A stretch of 64,000 nucleotides of DNA from Alteromonas naphthalenivorans (GTDB lineage: Bacteria; Pseudomonadota; Gammaproteobacteria; Enterobacterales; Alteromonadaceae). Shown piece after piece: positions 61,043-64,000 of this stretch. The stretch lies in assembly GCF_000213655.1 (NCBI RefSeq), contig NC_015554.1, forward strand, positions 2,852,001 through 2,916,000, read 5' to 3'. Below the pieces are notes generated by a model. That model saw only the letters and a list, made by a program, of their open reading frames with translations. It was not told the origin of the DNA and did not search any database. How positions within the stretch are numbered: the first letter of the stretch is position 1; each line of letters starts with the position of its first letter. The position numbers and the translations under genes are program-made.

Positions 61043-63847
61043 TTAGAAGTTTACATTCAAACGTGTGTAGAAGAATTGTCCAGGAATTTCATACATAGAC
61101 GGGTCAAAGCTGTTAGCAAACGTCGAGTAAGAAACCTCAGGATCTGTATCAAATAAGTTGTTAACACCTAGCGTGATACGAAGGTTATCGTTAACCGCAT
61201 AACCTAGTGACACATCGTGGTAGGCCATGTCATCTAACTCATTGTAGCTAGTTCCGCCAACTTCTAGACTTGGGTCGCTACATAATTGTTGATCTAACAC
61301 ATCACCGTCAATTGAACAAAGTTCAGTAGTATGACCGATGAAGCGAACCAACCAGTTAGCTGTAAAGTCTTCATAGCTCCACGTTACTGCTAAGTTAGTA
61401 CGAATACGTGGAACAACATCACGGTCGCCCGCTAAACCAGCATCGTTAAATTCAGCGGTTGTGTTGGTAACTGGATCGATAACGATAGTTGTACGTTCGT
61501 CAACATACGTACCATCCCAGTTTACTCGGAAATCACCGTAGTCAGTTTCGAAGTTATAAGCAACGTTATAATCGAAGCCTGAAGTAGTTTGTCCACCTAG
61601 GTTTACCGCACCGTTGAACAAGTCAACAACGTTACCGCCTGCACCACGAGTGATTAGTGAACATAAGTTCACGCCCGTTTCCGCACATGCGTTAAGAATA
61701 GTTTGCGCACCTACTGTTGAAACCGCGTTGTCTACTTCAATATCAAATACGTCAAACGTGATTGATAGGCCATCAACTTGCTCTGGAGAGTATACAAATC
61801 CGTAAGTAAAGCTTTCAGCTTCTTCCGCTTGAAGGTTAGCGTTACCACCAACAGTCGTGCGAATTTGTGAGTTCGGCTGCTCATACGTTGCTGGTATACC
61901 AGCACATCCAGGTAAGTCTGGGTTTGCTGCTGCACCGCCGTTACATGGATCGGTAAGCGGAGCAAAGCTATCACTGTTACCAGAGAACAATTCATCTAGA
62001 GATGGTGCACGGAATGCTTCAGACCACGTACCACGAATGATTAAGTCGTCGTTAACACGCCACTTCAAGCCAACTTTAGAGTTTGTAGTGTCACCGAAGT
62101 TGCTGTAGTCCGAGTAACGTGTAGCAAGTTCAAGGTCTAACTGTTCAACAAACTCAAGGTCTGAAAGAAGTGGAATAGCTAGCTCTAGATATGCTTCTTC
62201 AACGCTGAACGAACCTTCAGTTGGTTGACGTGCATTACCCGACGTTATACCTGCTGCAATAATTGCATCTGGTTGGTCGTAACCTTCTTGCCAGCGCTTT
62301 TCGTATCCAGCAGCAAATGCTAAATAACCTGCTGGTAATTCAAGTACTTCACCCGAGATGTTTGCAGAGTAACTTTCTAGCGATGTGCTCTGCTCATCTT
62401 GTGCAGTGAAAGTAATGTAATCAAGCATTTCTTGCGTGATTGTACCTTCACCAAGAGCAGTAGAACCACCAAATAGGTTTAGCGGAGTACAATCGCCAGT
62501 ACAGTTAGCTGGGTCACCGATTGCAAGCGCAACGCGGTTCATATTAAGAAGACCATCTGTTAACTGGTTTTGAGTGATATCAGCATAAGTGTAGTTTGCA
62601 TCCCAGTAGAATTCTCTGTCTGCAAATTCAAGAACACCATCAAATCCACCATTAAACTGGAATTGGTCAACGTTCTGTTTGAAGCTACGGAAGCCTGCTT
62701 CCATCATACGACGACCAAACAAGAACAATTCACGTGCATTTGGATCTGCATCTAGAACTGATTGGTCTGTAGAAATATCAACACCGTATGGGTTGTATTG
62801 GTTGTCAGCAGAAAGAGTAAAGCCTGAATCACCAAATGCCGTACCGATAAACAAAGGTGTAGGTGCTAAAGCCTGTTCTGATTTACGGTTACCGTAGAAA
62901 CCAGTTACGTTTACACTTAGGTTATCTGTTAACTCGTAACGCGCCTGAGAGTAAATATTTGTTCTTTCTTGTGGCGTAGATAGGTAGTTGAAAGGAGCAA
63001 AGTTGAATCGGCTATCTGGCTCAACCCATGGCTCTAAACCACCGGCACTATCACCTTGCTCACTAAAAGACGTTCCAGCTTGATCAAAAGTCCAAAAACG
63101 ACCTTGAGGCGGCGCAGATGAACCACCGAAACCTTCAGGCGTACCGAAAACTGGAACTGCAGAGATAGCTCGGTCACCAGCAAGTGTCGCTTCTTCTTCT
63201 ACATAACTAACGTTGAAATAAACGTTACCTTTGTCGTTCGCAGCACCAAAGCCAACATCCCACTGTTCTTTGTTACCGTCGCCTTCGTCATATTGACCGA
63301 TATAGCCAGAAGCGTGAACGCCTTCGAAATCTTGACGAGTGATGATGTTTACAACACCGGCTACTGCGTCAGAACCATAAACCGCTGAAGCACCATCTTT
63401 AAGTACTTCGATACGCTCAATGATTGATGCTGGGATGTTATTTAAATCAACTGAACCTGTTAGACCTGGAGCCCAACGCTTACCGTTTACAAGAACAAGA
63501 GTACGGTTTGAGCCGATACCACGAATGTTAATAGTAGTTGTACCATTACCACCGTTGTTGTTGTTTGTGTTGATTGCTGAACCAGCAGATGGGATAGCTT
63601 GAAGAACATCACCGATTGAAGTAATACCGAATTTTTCGATATCTACACGTGACATAACCGTTACTGGGTTAGCGCCTTCAATGTCTGTGCGACGGATACG
63701 TGAACCGGTTACTTCGATTTTTTCAACAGTATCGGCTGCTTCTTCGGCTTCTTGTGCAGCAACTGCACCAGAAAAACTTATTGTTGAAACCGCGCCGAAC
63801 GCGCAGGCCAACCTAACTGACTTAGCCAGCTTAGAATTTGTAAACAT
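61043..63847 (-). CDS. TonB-dependent receptor linked to oxygenase cluster
   Basis: 934-residue outer-membrane receptor. Signal peptide (about 1-31, ending VAAQ), TonB-box-like VEKIEVTGSRIRRTDIEG, plug domain with INIRGIGSNRTLVLVNGKRW and VLKDGASAVYGSDAVAGVVNIITR, and a large barrel ending FFYTRLNVNF. The plug is of the Asn-rich class common in Alteromonas and Caulobacter receptors for peptides or complex carbohydrates. The ligand is unknown. The downstream genes are 2OG oxygenase-like proteins instead of the usual polysaccharide enzymes. Confidence 0.93.
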   Translation of the reverse strand: MFTNSKLAKSVRLACAFGAVSTISFSGAVAAQEAEEAADTVEKIEVTGSRIRRTDIEGANPVTVMSRVDIEKFGITSIGDVLQAIPSAGSAINTNNNNGGNGTTTINIRGIGSNRTLVLVNGKRWAPGLTGSVDLNNIPASIIERIEVLKDGASAVYGSDAVAGVVNIITRQDFEGVHASGYIGQYDEGDGNKEQWDVGFGAANDKGNVYFNVSYVEEEATLAGDRAISAVPVFGTPEGFGGSSAPPQGRFWTFDQAGTSFSEQGDSAGGLEPWVEPDSRFNFAPFNYLSTPQERTNIYSQARYELTDNLSVNVTGFYGNRKSEQALAPTPLFIGTAFGDSGFTLSADNQYNPYGVDISTDQSVLDADPNARELFLFGRRMMEAGFRSFKQNVDQFQFNGGFDGVLEFADREFYWDANYTYADITQNQLTDGLLNMNRVALAIGDPANCTGDCTPLNLFGGSTALGEGTITQEMLDYITFTAQDEQSTSLESYSANISGEVLELPAGYLAFAAGYEKRWQEGYDQPDAIIAAGITSGNARQPTEGSFSVEEAYLELAIPLLSDLEFVEQLDLELATRYSDYSNFGDTTNSKVGLKWRVNDDLIIRGTWSEAFRAPSLDELFSGNSDSFAPLTDPCNGGAAANPDLPGCAGIPATYEQPNSQIRTTVGGNANLQAEEAESFTYGFVYSPEQVDGLSITFDVFDIEVDNAVSTVGAQTILNACAETGVNLCSLITRGAGGNVVDLFNGAVNLGGQTTSGFDYNVAYNFETDYGDFRVNWDGTYVDERTTIVIDPVTNTTAEFNDAGLAGDRDVVPRIRTNLAVTWSYEDFTANWLVRFIGHTTELCSIDGDVLDQQLCSDPSLEVGGTSYNELDDMAYHDVSLGYAVNDNLRITLGVNNLFDTDPEVSYSTFANSFDPSMYEIPGQFFYTRLNVNF

Positions 63848-64000
63848 GTGTTGTCTCCCTGGACCACTAAAACTTGTTTAGTGTGTATTTCTAAAATCGT
63901 TTATAACGAATTATTATTAGTAAGGTCAAAGCCTCACTAAGATAATAAACACAACAAGCGTAAACGGTCAACTGAGATCGGGAGAGGAATAATTAAAAGT
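63848..64000. other. Promoter region of TonB receptor, cut by window edge
   Basis: AT-rich leader of the receptor gene; no confident promoter or riboswitch element seen in the bases available. Confidence 0.3.

Noticed and set aside
1..64000. CRISPR arrays, rRNA genes, prophage or integron
   Set aside because: No regularly spaced repeats, rRNA-like stretches, phage structural genes or integron integrase were seen on either strand.

Overview
The window reads as chromosomal DNA of a marine gammaproteobacterium, most likely Alteromonas or a close relative (Alteromonadaceae). This is inferred from the housekeeping proteins (GshA, LysS, PrfB, ArgS, PrfC, TmcA, HolD/RimI), the many TonB-dependent systems and the moderate GC content. 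No database search was possible. The left edge cuts a sensor kinase gene and the right edge lies just upstream of a TonB-dependent receptor.

Layout. 1-7.5 kb: one minus-strand operon encoding an efflux ABC system (34-residue membrane ORF, HlyD-type adaptor, ATPase, two MacB/FtsX permeases) followed by its own NtrC-type regulator and kinase, with a candidate sigma-54 promoter and palindromic activator sites upstream. 7.6-9.5 kb: a REP-associated (RAYT-type) transposase, a cluster of the word GACACCCA, and a lytic transglycosylase-like lipoprotein. 9.5-21.5 kb: gshA, an M16 peptidase lipoprotein, an HPt protein, an Rlu pseudouridine synthase, a ketopantoate reductase-like protein, lysS, prfB with its programmed +1 frameshift, and an ECF sigma factor with small partners. 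21.5-25.8 kb: a DUF6515-like lipoprotein, a tmpA/tmpB-like phosphonate oxidation pair with a divergent LysR regulator, and an FMN reductase. 26-33 kb: a PAS-GGDEF-EAL protein, argS and prfC.

33-43 kb is the accessory and decaying part. It holds an AbiE toxin-antitoxin locus whose toxin has lost its middle, with two perfect operator palindromes; a LysR gene split by an ISAs1-family element with a 10-bp target duplication; a frameshifted EamA transporter; a very small 2OG-oxygenase-like protein; rimI-holD; and a 3.2-kb IS1071-like Tn3-family element with 75-bp perfect inverted repeats and a frameshifted transposase, beside tRNA-Trp.

43-47.4 kb is a thiamine uptake and salvage operon (TonB receptor, thiamine-binding protein, PnuT-like permease, kinase) under a TPP riboswitch whose expression platform can be read as a translational OFF switch. 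47.4-55.4 kb: a YciA-like thioesterase, tmcA, and a six-gene TonB energising operon (DUF3450, TtpC-like, ExbB, ExbD, TonB, TPR). 55.6-63.9 kb: a TonB-dependent receptor grouped with four different intact 2-oxoglutarate/Fe(II) oxygenase-type proteins, a small Cys-containing lipoprotein and the remnant of a fifth oxygenase. I regard this last group as the best candidate for an undescribed system.
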